Assembly: GCA_037953625.1 (NCBI GenBank)
Contig: CM075656.1
Location: 64,313,001 to 64,377,000, forward strand
Source: Crotalaria pallida
Lineage: Eukaryota > Streptophyta > Magnoliopsida > Fabales > Fabaceae
Direction: 5' to 3'
Length of the DNA stretch: 64,000 nucleotides
Positions 1-11,716 of this stretch are shown here, one piece after another. Under the pieces are notes generated by a model, which was given only the letters and a program-made list of their open reading frames with translations, had not been told where the DNA came from and did no database searches. A program made the translations under genes and the position numbers. Every line of letters begins with the position of its first letter. Position 1 is the first letter of the stretch.

Positions 1-3000
1 GGTTAAGAGAGTATTCTAAAGGCATAAAACGGTCTAGGAATGTGTATTAGGACATATAAGAACCTTTATAATGATCCTAAACACTCCTTGGTGATCCATG
101 GTACGTAGAGGGTGACACATGAGTCGTAGGAGAGTCTAACAAGTGTAGAATGGTTATGAGAGTATTCTAAAGGCCTAGAATGGTCTAGGAATGTGTATTA
201 GCACATATAAGAACCTTTTGAATGATCCTAAACACTCCTTGGTGCCCCAAGGTACGTAGGGGTGAAGCATGAGTCGTTGGAGAGTCTAACAAGTGTAGAA
301 TGGTTATGGAAGTATTATAACAGCTTAAAATAGTCTAGGAATGTGTATTAGGACATATAAGAACCTTTAGAATGATCCTAAACACTCCTTGGTTCCCCAA
401 GGGACGTAGAGGGTGAAGCAAGAGTCGTTGGAGGCTCTAACAAGTGTAGAATGGTTAAGAGAGTATTCTAAAGGCTTAGGATTGTCTAGGAATGTGTATT
501 AGGACATATAAGAACCTTTAGAATGATCCTAAACACTCCTTGGTGCCCCAGGGGATGTAGAGGGTGAAGCATGAGTCCTTAGAGGCTCTACCATGTGTAG
601 AATGGTTAAGAGAGTAATCTAAAAACTTAGAATGGTCTACGAATTTGTATTAGGACATATGAGAACCTTTTGAATGATCCTAAACACTCCTTGGTGCCCC
701 AAGGTACGTAGAGGGTGAAACATGAATCGTTGGAGAGTCTAACAAGTGTAGAATGGTTATAAGCGTATTCTAACGGCTTAAAATGATCTAGGAATGTGTA
801 TTAGGACATATAAGAACCTTCTGAATGATCCCAAACATTCCTTGGTGCCCTAAGGGACGTAGAAGGTGAAGCATGAGTCGTTGGAGATTCTAACAAGTGT
901 AGAATAGTTATGAGGGTATTCTAAAGGCCTAGAATGGTCTAGAAATGTGTATTAGGACATAAAAGAACCTTTTGAATGATCCTAAACACTCCTTGGTACC
1001 CTAAGGGACGTAGAAGGTGAAGCATGAGTCGTTGTAGAGTCTAACAATTGTGGAATGGTCATGAGAGTATTCTAAAGGCATAAAATGGTCTAGGAATGTG
1101 TATTAGGACATATAAGAACCTTTAGAATGATCCTAAACACTCCTTGGTGCCCCAAGGTACATAGAGGGTGATGCCTGTGTCGTAAGAGAGTCTAACAAGT
1201 GTAGAATGGTTATGAGAGTATTCTGACGACATAAAATGATCTAGGAATGTGTACTAGGACATATAAGAACCTTTAGAATGATCCTAAACACTCTTTGGTG
1301 CCCCAACAGACGTAGAGGTTGTAGCACGAGTCATTGAAGGCTCTAACAAGTGTAGAATGGTTAAGAGAGTATTCTAAAGACTTAGAATGGTCTAGAAATG
1401 TGTATTAGGATATATAAGAACCTTTAGAATGATCCTAAACACTCCTTGGTGCCCCAAAGGACGTAGAGGTTGAAGCATGAGTCGTTGGAGGCTCTAACAT
1501 AAGTAGAATGGTTAAAAGAGTATTCTACAGACTTAGAATAGTCTAGGATTGTGTATTAGGACATATAAGAACCTTTAGAATGATCATAAAAACTCCTTGG
1601 TGCCCCAAGTGATGTAGAGGGTGAAACATGAGTCCTTGGAGGCTCTAACAAGTGTAGAATGGTTAATAGAGTATTCTAAATCCTTAGAATGGTCTAAGAA
1701 TTTTTATTAGGACATTTAAGAACCTTTAGAATGATCCTAAACACTCCTTGGTGCCCCAAGGTCCGTAGAGGATGAAGCATGAGTCATTGGAGAGTCTAAC
1801 AAGTGTAGAATGGATATGAAAGTAATCTAACGGCTTAAAATGGTCAAGGAATGTGTATTAGGACATATAAGAACCTTTAGAATGATCCTAAACACTCTTT
1901 GGTGCACCAAAGGACGTAGAGGTTGTAGCACGAGTCGTTGGAGACTCTAACAAGTGTCGAATGGTTAAGAGAGTATTCTAAAGGCGTAGAATGATCTAGA
2001 AATGTGTATTAGGACATATAAGAACCTTTAGAATGATCCTCAACACTCCTTGGTGCCCCAAGGGACGTAGAGGGTGAAGCAAGAGACGTTTGAGGCTCTA
2101 ACAAGTGTAGAATGGTTAAGAGAGTATTCTGAAGGCTTAGGGTGGTCAAGGAATGTGTATTAGGACATATAAGAACCTTTAGAATGATCCTAAACACTCT
2201 TTGGTGCCCCAAGGGATGTAGAGGGTGAAGCATGAGTCCTTGGAGGCTCTAACAAGTTTAGAATGGTTAAGAGAGTATTCTAAAAACTTAGAATGGTCTA
2301 CGAATTTGTATTAGGACATATAAGAACCTTTTGAATGATCCTAAATACTCCTTGGTGCCCCGAGGTACGTAGAGGGTGAAGCATGAGTCGTTGGAGAGTC
2401 TAACAAGTGTACAATGGTTATGAATGTATTCTAACGGCTTAATATGGTCTAGGAATGTGTATTAGGACATAGAAGAACCTTTAGAATGATCCTAAACAGT
2501 CCTTGGTGCCCCAAGTGATGTAGAGGGTGAAGCATGAGTCCTTGGAGGCTCTAACAAGTGTAGAATGGTTAAGAGAGTTTTCTAAAGACTTAGAATGGTC
2601 TACGAATGTGTATTAGGACATATAAGAACCTTTTGAATGATACTAAATACTCCTTGGTGCCCTAAGGGACGTAGAAGGTGAAGCTTGAGCCGTTGGAGAG
2701 TCTAATAAGTGTAGAATGGTTATGAGAGTATTCTAAAGGCATAAAATGGTCTAGGAATGTGTATTAGGACATATAAGAACCTTAAGAATGATCCTAAACA
2801 CTCCTTGGTGATCCATGGTACGTAGAGGGTGACACATGAGTCGTAGGAGAGTCTAACAAGTGTAGAATGGTTTTGAGAGTATTCTAAAGGCCTAGAATGG
2901 TCTAGGAATGTGTATTAGACATATAAGAACCTTTAGAATGATCCTAAACACTCCTTGGTGCCCCAAGGGACGTAGAGGGTGAAGCATGAGTCGTTGGAGG

Positions 3001-3476
3001 CTCTAACAAGTGTAGAATGGTTAAGAGAGTATTCTATATGCTTAGGATGGTCTAGGAATGTGTATTAGGACATATAAGAACCTTTAGAATGATCCTAAAC
3101 ACACCTTGGTGCCCCAAGGGATGTAGAGGGTGAAGCATGAGTCCTTGGAGGCTCTAACAAGTGTAGAATGGTTAGGAGAGTATTATAAAAACTTAGAATG
3201 GTCTTGGAATGTGTATTAGCACATATAATATCCTTTTGAATGATCCTAAAACCTCCTTGGTGCCCCAAGGTACGTAGATGGTGAAGCATGAGTCGTTGGA
3301 GAGTCTAACAAGTGTAGAATGGTTATGAAAGTATTATAACATCTTAAAATAGTCTAGGAATGTGTATTAGGACATATAAGAACCTTTAGAATGATCCTAA
3401 ACACTCCTTGGTGCCCCAAGGGACATAGAGGGTGAAGCATGAGTCGTTGGAGGCTCTAACAAGTGTAGAATGGTTA

Positions 3477-4745
3477 AGAGAATATTCTAAAGGCTTAGGA
3501 TGGTCTAGGAATGTGTACTAGGACATATAAGAACCTTTAGAATGATCCTAAACACTCCTTGATTCCCCAGGGGATGTAGAGGGTGAAGCATGAGTCCGTA
3601 GAGGCTCTACCAAGTGTAGAATGGTTAAGAGAGTATTCTAAAAACTTAGAATGGTCTACGAATTTGTATTAGGACATATAAGAACCTTTTGAATGATCCT
3701 AAACACTCCTTGGTGCCTCAAGGTACGTAGAGGGTGAAGCATGAGTCGTTGGAGAGTCTAACAAGTGTAGAATGGTTATAAGCGTATTCTAACGGCTTAA
3801 AATGATCTAGGAATGTGTATTAGGACATATAAGAACCTTCTGAATGATCCCAAACATTCCTTGGTGCCCTAAGGGACGTAGAAGGTGAAGCATGAGTCGT
3901 TGGAGATTCTAACAAGTGTAGAATAGTTAAGAGGGTATTCTAAAGGCCTAGAATGGTCTAGAAATGTGTATTAGGACATAAAAGAACCTTTTGAATGATC
4001 CTAAACACTCCTCGGTGCCCTAAGGGACGCAGAAGGTGAAGCATGAGTCGTTGGAGAGTCTAACAATTGTGGAATGGTTATGAGAGTATTCTAAAGGCAT
4101 AAAATGGTCTAGGAATGTGTATTAGGACATATAAGAACCTTTAGAATGATCCTAAACACTCCTTGGTGCCCCAAGGTACATAGAGGGTGAAGCAAGAGTC
4201 ATTGGAGGCTCTAACAAGTGTAGAATGGTTAAGAGAGTATTCTAAAGGCTTAGGATGGTCAAGGAATGTGTACTAGGACATATAAGAACCTTTAGAATGA
4301 TCCTAAACACTCCTTGATTCCCCAGGGGATGTAGAGGGTGAAGCATGAGTCCGTAGAGGCTCTACCAAGTGTAGAATGGTTAAGAGAGTATTCTAAAAAC
4401 TTAGAATGGTCTACGAATTTGTATTAAGACATTTAAGAACCTTTTGAATGATCCTAAACACTCCTTGGTGCCTCAAGGTACGTAGAGGGTGAAGCATGAG
4501 TCGTTGGAGAGTCTAACAAGTGTAGAATGGTTATAAGCGTATTCTAACGGCTTAAAATGATCTAGGAATGTGTATTAGGACATATAAGAACCTTCTGAAT
4601 GATCCCAAACATTCCTTGGTGCCCTAAGGGACGTAGAAGGTGAAGCATGAGTCGTTGGAGATTCTAACAAGTGTAGAATAGTTAAGAGGGTATTCTAAAG
4701 GCCTAGAATGGTCTAGAAATGTGTATTAGGACATAAAAGAACCTT
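3477..4745. repeat. 755-bp (5-mer) higher-order duplication in block A
   Basis: Five consecutive monomers are repeated in tandem. Two markers recur at 755 bp: the variant CTCCTTGATTCCCCAGG (GATTCCCC at 3561 and 4316) and the variant TTATAAGCGTATTC (AAGCG at 3780 and 4535). The same variants also occur once about 3019 bp upstream of the first copy (AAGCG at 761), so this part of block A contains three related copies. The outer limits are approximate. Confidence 0.7.
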
Positions 4746-6636
4746 TTGAATGATCCTAAACACTCCTTGGTGACCCAAGGTACGTAGAGGGTGAAGCATG
4801 AGTCATTGGAGAGTCTAACAAGTGTACAATGGTTATGAAAGTATTCTAACGGCTTAAAATGGTCTAGGAATGTGTATTAGGACATATAAGAACCTTTAGA
4901 ATGATCCTAAACACTCCTTGGTGCCCCAAGGTACATAGAGGGTGATGCCTGAGTCGTAAGAGAGTCTAACAAGTGTAGAATGGTTATGAGAGTATTCTGA
5001 CGACATAAAATGATCTAGGAATGTGTACTAGGACATATAAGAACCTTTAGAATGATCCTAAACACTCTTTGGTGCCCCAACAGACGTAGAGGTTGTAGCA
5101 CGAGTCATTGGAGGCTCTAACAAGTGTAGAATGGTTAAGAGAGTATTCTAAAGACTTAGAATGGTCTAGAAATGTGTATTAGGATATATAAGAACCTTTA
5201 GAATGATCCTAAACACTCCTTGGTGCCCCAAGGGACGTAGAGGTTGAAGCATGAGTCGTTGGAGGCTCTAACATAAGTAGAATGGTTAAAAGAGTATTCT
5301 AAAGACTTAGAATAGTCTAGGATTGTGTATTAGGACATATAAGAACCTTTAGAATGATCCTAAAAACTCCTTGGTGCCCCAAGTGATGTAGAGGGTGAAG
5401 CATGAGTCCTTGGAGGATCTAACAAGTGTAGAATGGTTAATAGAGTATTCTAAATCCTTAGAATGGTCTACGAATTTGTATTAGGACATTTAAGAACCTT
5501 TAGAATGATCCTAAACACTCCTTGGTGACCCAAGGTACGTAGAGGGTGAAGCATGAGTCATTGGAGAGTCTAACAAGTGTAGAATGGTTATGAAAGTATT
5601 CTAACGGCTTAAAATGGTCTAGGAATGTGTATTAGGACATATAAGAACCTTTAGAATGATCCTAAACACTCTTTGGTGCACCAAGGGACGTAGAGGTTGT
5701 AGCACGAGTCGTTGGAGGCTCTAACAAGTGTAGATTGGTTAAGAGAGTATTCTAAAGGCTTAGAATGGTCTAGAAATGTGTATTAGGATATATAAGAACC
5801 TTTACAATGATCCTAAACACTCCTTGGTGCCCCAAGGGACGTAGAGGTTGAAGCATGAGTCGTTGGCAGCCTTAACATAGGTACAATGGTTTAAAGAGTA
5901 TTCTAAAGACTAAGAATAGTCTAGGAATGTGTATTAGGATATATAAGAACCTTTAGAATGATCCTAAACACTCCTTGGTGCCCCAAGGGACGTAGAGGGT
6001 GAAGCAAGAGACGTTTGAGGCTCTAACAAGTGTAGAATGGTTAAGAGAGTATTCTAAAGGCTTAGGGTGGTCAAGGAATGTGTATTAGGACATATAAGAA
6101 CCTTTAGAATGATCCTAAACACTCTTTGGTGCCCCAAGGGATGTAGAGGGTGATGCATGAGTCCTTGGAGGCTCTACCAAGTGTAGAATGGTTAAGAGAG
6201 TATTCTAAAAACTTAGAATGGTCTACGAATTTGTATTAGGACGTATAAGAACCTTTTGAATGATCCTAAACACTCCTTGGTGCCCCGAGGTACGTAGAGG
6301 GTGACACTAGAGTCGTTGGAGAGTCTAACAAGTTTAGAATGGTATTAAGAGTATTCTAACTGCTTAAAATGATCTAGGAATGTGTATTACGACATATAAG
6401 AACCCTTTGAATGATCCTAAACATTCCTTGGTGCCCTAAGGGACGTAGAAGGTGAAGCATGAGTCGTTGCAGAGTCTAACAAGTGTAGAATAGTTATGAG
6501 AGTATTCTAAAGGCCTAGAATGGTCTAGGAATGTGTATTAGGACATATAAGAATCTTTGGAATGATCCTAAACACTCCTTGGTGCCCCAAGGGACGTAGA
6601 GGGTGAAGCATGAGTCGATGGAGGATCTAACAAGTG

Positions 6637-6641
6637 TACAA
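6637..6641. repeat. Left target-site duplication of element 1 (TACAA)
   Basis: The five bases before the left LTR, TACAA, match TAGAA at 16859-16863 except for one base. The undisturbed satellite reads GTGTAGAATGG at this point, so TAGAA is the ancestral target and TACAA a later change or a variant monomer. Confidence 0.85.
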
Positions 6642-7137
6642 TGTAACACCCTAATAAATACTACCCTTAATTCCCAAGTATTAAAAATGTGTACTTAAAA
6701 ATTACTTTTTAACTTATGAAAATCAACCGTCCAACGGACGGAGTTTCGTTTGTTTTTCGGACTTTCCAAAATCTTCAACCTGATAAACACATTCATGAAA
6801 ATCAACAGGAGCCAGCAGGGCTCAAATGTGAATATATAAGCACAGCATAGTTGCCCCTTGGGCTCAAGTATAAAACGTCAGAGTGTCAGAGTGCCAGCAA
6901 AGTACTAAGTATGAAATTCAAGAGGCCATAACAACAACTATCCCCAAAAGAATCATAAACCCTGCCCAAAAGAAACTATCCTGAACCCCACCCAAAAGAA
7001 TCATATAAAGCTCATGTACAACCAATATACGGGGGCCGGAGCCAAAAATAAAATATATCAATCCCCATAACCCTACTCTCCCTGTGAGGGAGAGCACTCC
7101 TGCTCGGCCGGGGGCTGTGCTAACTCAATCTCCGTAC

Positions 7138-8600
7138 CTGAAAGATAGTAAGGGAGTGAGCATTGCACAATGAAATAAAATTGCAGTTTCCATATAATCA
7201 TAATAAATCCACTAGGCCAAACACAATTAGTAAAATAATAGCATACAACATATACAAGTCCATTTCACAACCCATCTTTTTACCCCTTTCTATTTCTCTT
7301 ATAAGGATTCCATAATTACTTTTTCTTACATGCACATATTCATTACTAATGTTCATTACCCTTTTCTTTACCCATTTTCCCGTTCATTTCCCTTTTGCAT
7401 TTATCCATTCTCATATACAATTCCATTGTCATATTCATGTCCATAGCACTCTTTTTTTTTTCTTTTTAATTGTACACCACTAGGATTTTGGTTACCCGCT
7501 AGGTAATTGGCACACCTGTCTAGGGACTTGAAACACCTGCCCAGGACTTTACACCCATCCAGACCATAACCTGTAGGACTATGTACTTATTTCCCATTCC
7601 ATTATTTATTTCAATTATTGGTGTGGAAAATTGATCCTGTGGGTCACCCGGCGCCTACAGGGCGATTTGGCCTGATGGGTAATTGGCCTGGCAGGTAATT
7701 GGCCCTAACAGGTAATTGGAACACCTAGCCGGGTACCTAGTGTTCCGGGCCCCACTAATCAATTTCCACTTTAATCAACCTTTACCACGTTTCCTTATTC
7801 AACAGTCCAGTCCATTAATCATACACATAATCACAATCATGCACCATTATTATTCATCTCAATCCAAACAAACACAAAGATGTTACCATTGATTATCACC
7901 ATCAACACAATTCCCATAATAAACACAATATGCATAAATATAAACCATTGCAAAAATTCAAGTACATGAAGATTTCCCTTTTCACATAATCACAAATAGG
8001 CACTTTATTACCAACAATCATTATCATAACTCATTCCAAATTCAATAAGCACATACTGCACATTATCCACATTGTCATAACAAATAAATATTCTACCATC
8101 CATAATATTAACCATTTTCCAAGCATTCGCATTCATAGTCGCATTCCAAAAATAACATTTATGGTTCATTTTCCCTTATTATCACAATCCAATTTATCCC
8201 TTTACAATTTATATATTCATTTCACAATTAACTAGTACCAAGTTATCCCTAACCAAAAATGCATTTATGACACATTAATTACCCTAAACACATAACTCCT
8301 AGAAAACCATTATAACCATAGGGATACCCAACCTTAGATCACCCAATGCTCACTATAAACCACTCCCTTACCTTAAATCAAGAGAGATGGGGGAAACCTT
8401 CCAAGCCCTAGCTCCTAAGCTCCTTAAATCAAGAGCCCCAAGGATTGAGTGAAAGGGAGAGATTCTTGACCTCCATGAACAATAGGGCACAAGTGAGTAA
8501 TAGTTTTGTCACCCCATGACACCAAATTCGTATGCCATGAGAGAGAGGAGGGAGAAATTCGTGTGCCCTAGAGAGAGAGAGAAAGAGAGTGAAAACTTAC
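7138..8600 (-). other. Possible intron inside the 3' LTR of element 1
   Basis: On the minus strand a consensus donor, CCATTG|GTAAGT, lies at 8600. An acceptor, TACTATCTTTCAG|GTACGG, ends at 7138 and is preceded by a pyrimidine-rich tract. The sequence between is T-rich in the sense direction, as plant introns are. A second good donor, TTTAAG|GTAAGG, starts at 8371. The same acceptor motif occurs in the unrelated-length LTR of element 2. This is a prediction from splice-site consensus only. Confidence 0.35.
7678..7719. repeat. Short tandem GGTAATTGG repeat in LTR
   Basis: GGTAATTGG occurs at 7678, 7694 and 7711, a step of 16-17 bp, with a further copy near 7502. The other LTR has the same copies at 15048, 15064 and 15081. 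Function unknown. Confidence 0.7.
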
Positions 8601-8867
8601 CAATGGAGATGGATGAGGATGGGGAATGAGTCTTGAGCTTGAGGGAGAAGAGGAATAAGCTTTGCCTTGGTGGGGAGAGGTGGAGGTTCGAATGGAAGAG
8701 GAGGAGAAGAGAGGGAAGGGTGGTTTTTGTTGATGATGGTGGAAGAGTGAAGAGAATGGAGGTGGGAGGGAGTTTATGAGAGAGATGAGGCACTTTGGAC
8801 GGCTAGGATTAAAAGGCCATAAAAAGATTCCCTTCGAACGGCCCAGATCGCAGCTGATACTGCATTT

Positions 8868-9102
8868 TTCGCTTGAGCGAAATTTATTCGCTTAAGCGAA
8901 TCCAGTTCAGTAAGTTGGGGTTTTCGATCGTGCCATTTTCGCTTAAGCGAAAGCATTTTCGCTTGAGCGAAATTCTCAATTTGGGGATTTAGGGTTTGCA
9001 CGAATCAGTTTCGCTTAAGCGAAACCCATTCGCTTAAGCGAATAACGTTTTGGTTGCTACTGAGTTGGTTTCGCTTAAGCGAAATATTTTCGCTTAAGCG
9101 AA
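8868..9102. repeat. Cluster of eight 14-bp palindromes in four pairs (3' LTR of element 1)
   Basis: TTCGCTTAAGCGAA, or its one-base variant TTCGCTTGAGCGAA, begins at 8868, 8887, 8938, 8958, 9010, 9029, 9070 and 9089. Within a pair the starts are 19-20 bp apart, about two helical turns. Pairs start 70, 72 and 60 bp apart. In the sense direction the cluster lies upstream of the CT-rich leader-like tract, in the part of the LTR expected to be U3. That location suggests, but does not show, a set of protein-binding sites or enhancer units. Confidence 0.9.
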
Positions 9103-9428
9103 AGGGTCAGGTACTGCTGATTTCATTTTCTATTTTCCTTCTATTTTCTTCCTTACTTCAAATGGCTGTAACTTCTTTGTTCACCGTTGGATCTTGCTCA
9201 AATTTTGAGACAAGATTTCTAAAAATATAAACTTCATATCCAACGGTGGAAATCTCGTTTAGAGTTGTAAATCTTTTACTCCTAATTTTTTCTTATATTG
9301 TATGACACTTCATCATTTAACCCTCGTTTAAGGTTTAATTAAATCTTCACTTAATCTTTCCTTCACCCTCATATTCTAAGTCTATTAATATAGAACTTAA
9401 ACTTAGGAATTAAATCGAGGATGTTACA

Positions 9429-9440
9429 ATTCTCTCCCAC
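9429..9440 (-). other. Polypurine tract of element 1
   Basis: The minus strand reads GTGGGAGAGAAT directly before the 3' LTR start TGTAACATCC. This is the expected place and composition for the plus-strand DNA primer in reverse transcription. Confidence 0.85.
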
Positions 9441-9464
9441 TTACCAGAATTTCATCCTCGAAAT

Positions 9465-9674
9465 TCAACTGTCCTGAAACAACTGAGGATAAGACTCCTT
9501 CATCTTGCTCTCCAGCTCCCAAGTAGCCTCTTCTACGTTGTTTCTGTTCCAAATCACCTTCACCAATGGAATCTCCTTGCCCCGGAGTTGCTTAATCTGC
9601 CTATCTTCAATTCTGATCGGGAGGATTTCAAAAGTAAGATTCTCCTTCAAGGGCAATTCGTCCGCTGCTACCAC
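9465..9674 (-). pseudogene. Element 1 pol, C-terminal chromodomain fragment
   Basis: This is a 69-residue frame holding the end of pol. The motif IPLVKVIWNRNN followed by EEATWELE is the chromodomain-like tail of chromovirus integrases, thought to guide insertion to modified chromatin. It matches the tail of element 2 closely. It is in a different frame from the integrase core frame (9668-10624). Between the two, residues corresponding to the segment just after QLRKY in element 2 are shortened, so a small indel has broken the frame. The first codon shown is internal to the old protein and not a real start. The stop lies 24 bp before the polypurine tract. Confidence 0.85.
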
Positions 9675-10624
9675 ATGTATTTCCTTAACTGGGAAACATG
9701 AAATACACCATGAAGCCTAGACAAATGTGGAGGCAAAGCAATCCTGTACGCCAAAGGTCCAACTCTCTCTAGAATCTCATAAGGCCCAACAAACCTCGGA
9801 GTCAGCTTCTTTGACTTAATTGCCCGACCAATGCCAGTGGTAGGGGACACCCTAAGAAATACATGATCACCCACATCGAACTCTAGGGGTCTCCTACGCT
9901 TATCTGCATAGCTCTTCTGCCTGTCTTGAGAAGTCTTCATCTTATCCTTAATCATCGCGATTTTCTCTGTTGTTTCTTGCACCAACTCTGGTCCAGTCAA
10001 CAAGTTCTCCCCGATCTGGAACCAACAAAGAGGCGTTCTGCACTTTCTACCATATAGTGCCTCAAAAGGTGCCATGCCGATACTAGAGTGAAAGCTGTTG
10101 TTGTAAGTAAATTCCATCAATGGTAACAACTGCTCCCAACTACCAGTCTGCTCTAGAACGCAAGCCCTCAACAGATCCTCCAAAGTCTGAATAGTACGCT
10201 CAGACTGCCCATCAGTTTGAGGATGATAGGCGGTACTAAACTTCAACTTAGTACCCAAGGCCTCCTGAAGACTCTGCCAAAATCTGGATAGAAACCGGGG
10301 ATCCCGATCGGACACAATACTAGAAGGCACACCATGAAGCTTCACTATGTCCCGAATATACAACTGTGTCAGCTTCTCTAATGTATACTTCTTATTGATC
10401 GGGATAAAGTGAGCACATTTTGTCAAACGGTCTACCACAACCCATACACCATCACAACCTGTTGCAGTCCTAGGTAGACCTGTCACAAAATCCATGGCTA
10501 TGCTATCCCATTTCCATTCAGGGACATCCAGTGATCGCAACGGACCACCTGGCTTTTGATGCTCAATCTTCACCTTCTGACAAGTCAAACAGTGAGACAC
10601 ATGGTCGGCCACATTAGTCTTCAA
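9668..10624 (-). pseudogene. Element 1 pol, integrase core fragment
   Basis: A 318-residue frame with the integrase catalytic core. The first Asp is in MDFVTGLP, the second in SIVSDRDPRF, and the Glu in QSERTIQTLED, so the DDE triad is intact. The zinc-binding cysteines HCLTCQ are near the start, and the non-specific DNA-binding region with GPYEILERVGPLAYRIALP is near the end. It continues in the same frame as the upstream piece but is cut off by a TGA where element 2 has a Trp codon (just after the first W of the WWPG motif). It ends early at a TAG through the frame break before the chromodomain. Confidence 0.9.
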
Positions 10625-10630
10625 CCCTGG

Positions 10631-11698
10631 TCACCAATAGATCCTCTTTAAATCCTGATACATTTTTGTTGTACCGGGATGGAAACTCATTTTTGTTTGG
10701 TGAGCTTCCCACAATATGTCTCTTCGAATCTGGAAGTCCATTGGAACACATATTCTACCTCTGAACCGGATGATTCCATCTGGACCCTTGATGAAATCAG
10801 GTTCCTCTTTACTTGCTGCTCCTTCAAACAACTTTTGGAGCTCTTCATCATCTGCTTGCCTTTCCTTTATCAAATCCATGAGCTCACTAGTGACCTGCAA
10901 CATTTCCAGAACAATACTCTTCTCTTTCACCAGCATGTTCAAGTTAAGATCACTAAACTCCTGGATGAGTTGCATCTCCTTCACCATCAAGTTGCTAACA
11001 TGAAGAGTTTTGCGACTCAATGCATCGGCTACCACGTTAGCTTTACCCGGATGGTATTGAAGATGAAAGTCATAGTCTTTCAGGAACTCCATCCATCTCC
11101 TCTGTCTCATATTCAACTCTTTTTGATCGAAGAGATAACGGAGACTCTTGTGGTCACTGAACACTTCGAACTTTGTGCCATACAAGTAATGTCTCCAGAT
11201 TTTCAGGGCAAACACCACAGCGGCTAACTCCAAGTCATGAGTCGGATAATTCTGCTCATGCTGTCGCAACTGTCTAGATGCATAGGCCACAACTTTACCT
11301 TGCTGCATAAGTACACAACCCAAACCTTGCTTTGAAGCATCACAATACACATCAAAGGGTTGGGTTGGTTCCGGCAATGTCAGAACCGGTGAGCTCGTCA
11401 ATCTCTTCTTCAGCTCCAAGAAACTATTCTCACACTGCTGTGACCATTGATAAGGGACATCCTTCCTGGTTAACTTTGTCAATGGGAGAGCCAGTTTGGA
11501 GAAACCTTCGATGAATCTCCGATAGTAATCTGCCAATCCCAAAAAGCTTCTGATTTCTGTAACTGTTGTGGGCCTCTCCCACTTTAACACCGCTTCCACC
11601 TTGGAGGGATCCACAACAACTCCTTGTGCAGAAATCACATGTCCCAGAAAGTGGACCTCATCCAACCAAAAGCTACATTTAGACAGCTTGGCATACAA
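10631..11698 (-). pseudogene. Element 1 pol, RT C-terminus, RNase H and integrase zinc-finger fragment
   Basis: A 355-residue frame. It opens with the end of reverse transcriptase (LSKCSFW, FLGHVIS, SFLGLADYYRRFI), followed by RNase H (VYCDASKQGLGCVL, LELAAVVFALKIWRHYLYG, SDHKSL) and the LSRK boundary. The N-terminal integrase histidines (EAHQTKMSFHPG) are at the end. It is in frame with the piece before it, separated only by one TAG at 11719-11717, and ends at the in-frame TGA. Both stops look like single C-to-T-type transitions relative to the codons expected from element 2. Confidence 0.9.
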
Positions 11699-11716
11699 CT
11701 GCTTTTCTTTGAGAAC

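Larger units (their letters stand above)
1..6641. repeat. Satellite block A, 151-bp monomer
   Basis: About 44 head-to-tail copies of a 151-bp monomer. The phase marker GAATGGTTA recurs at steps of 150-151 (GGTTA at 1, 152, 302, 453 and 604). Recognisable segments per monomer are GAATGGTTAAGAGAGTATTC, GACATATAAGAACC, CCTTGGTGCCCCAAGG and GAGGGTGAAGCATGAGTC. Monomers differ by scattered substitutions and occasional one-base indels, and they look more diverged than in block C. Internal longer-range copies exist: a marker at 91 recurs at 2808, the one at 761 recurs at 3780 and 4535, and the one at 1171 recurs at 4945. The array has no coding capacity; 151 is not a multiple of three, so frames break quickly. 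A centromeric or pericentromeric location is possible from the monomer length but unproven. Confidence 0.97.
6642..9428 (-). repeat. Element 1 LTR, 3' copy in the sense of the element (2787 bp)
   Basis: It starts TGTAACACCC and ends GGATGTTACA on the plus strand, and is nearly identical to 14012-16858. In the sense direction (from 9428 down) it holds the paired palindrome cluster (9102-8868), then a pyrimidine-rich leader-like tract (about 8770-8515), a T-rich stretch with good splice signals at both ends (8600-7138), and a short tail. It has no credible protein. The minus-strand 94-codon frame at 8509-8793 lies in the low-complexity leader. Confidence 0.95.

Noticed and set aside
2009..3289. 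Minus-strand frames of 64-75 codons within the satellite (for example 2009-2233, 3095-3289, 19648-19875)
   Set aside because: They are translations of the repeat itself, vary between monomers and have no domain. They arise because one frame of a few monomers happens to lack stops.
6826..6840. TATATA in the element 1 LTR as its promoter
   Set aside because: The minus strand reads CTTATATATTC here (and near 14202), but it is downstream of the CT-rich leader-like region and the candidate intron, and in plain AT-rich context. I could not choose it over an upstream start.
8509..8793. 94-codon minus-strand frame in the element 1 LTR, also at 15879-16163
   Set aside because: Conserved only because the LTRs are copies. 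Its Ser/Leu/Pro-rich composition reflects the CT-rich strand, and a splice donor lies within it.
8774..9001. 75-codon minus-strand frame across the palindromes, also at 16144-16371
   Set aside because: It covers the palindrome cluster, where repeated FAQAK residues simply translate the repeat. No family was recognised.
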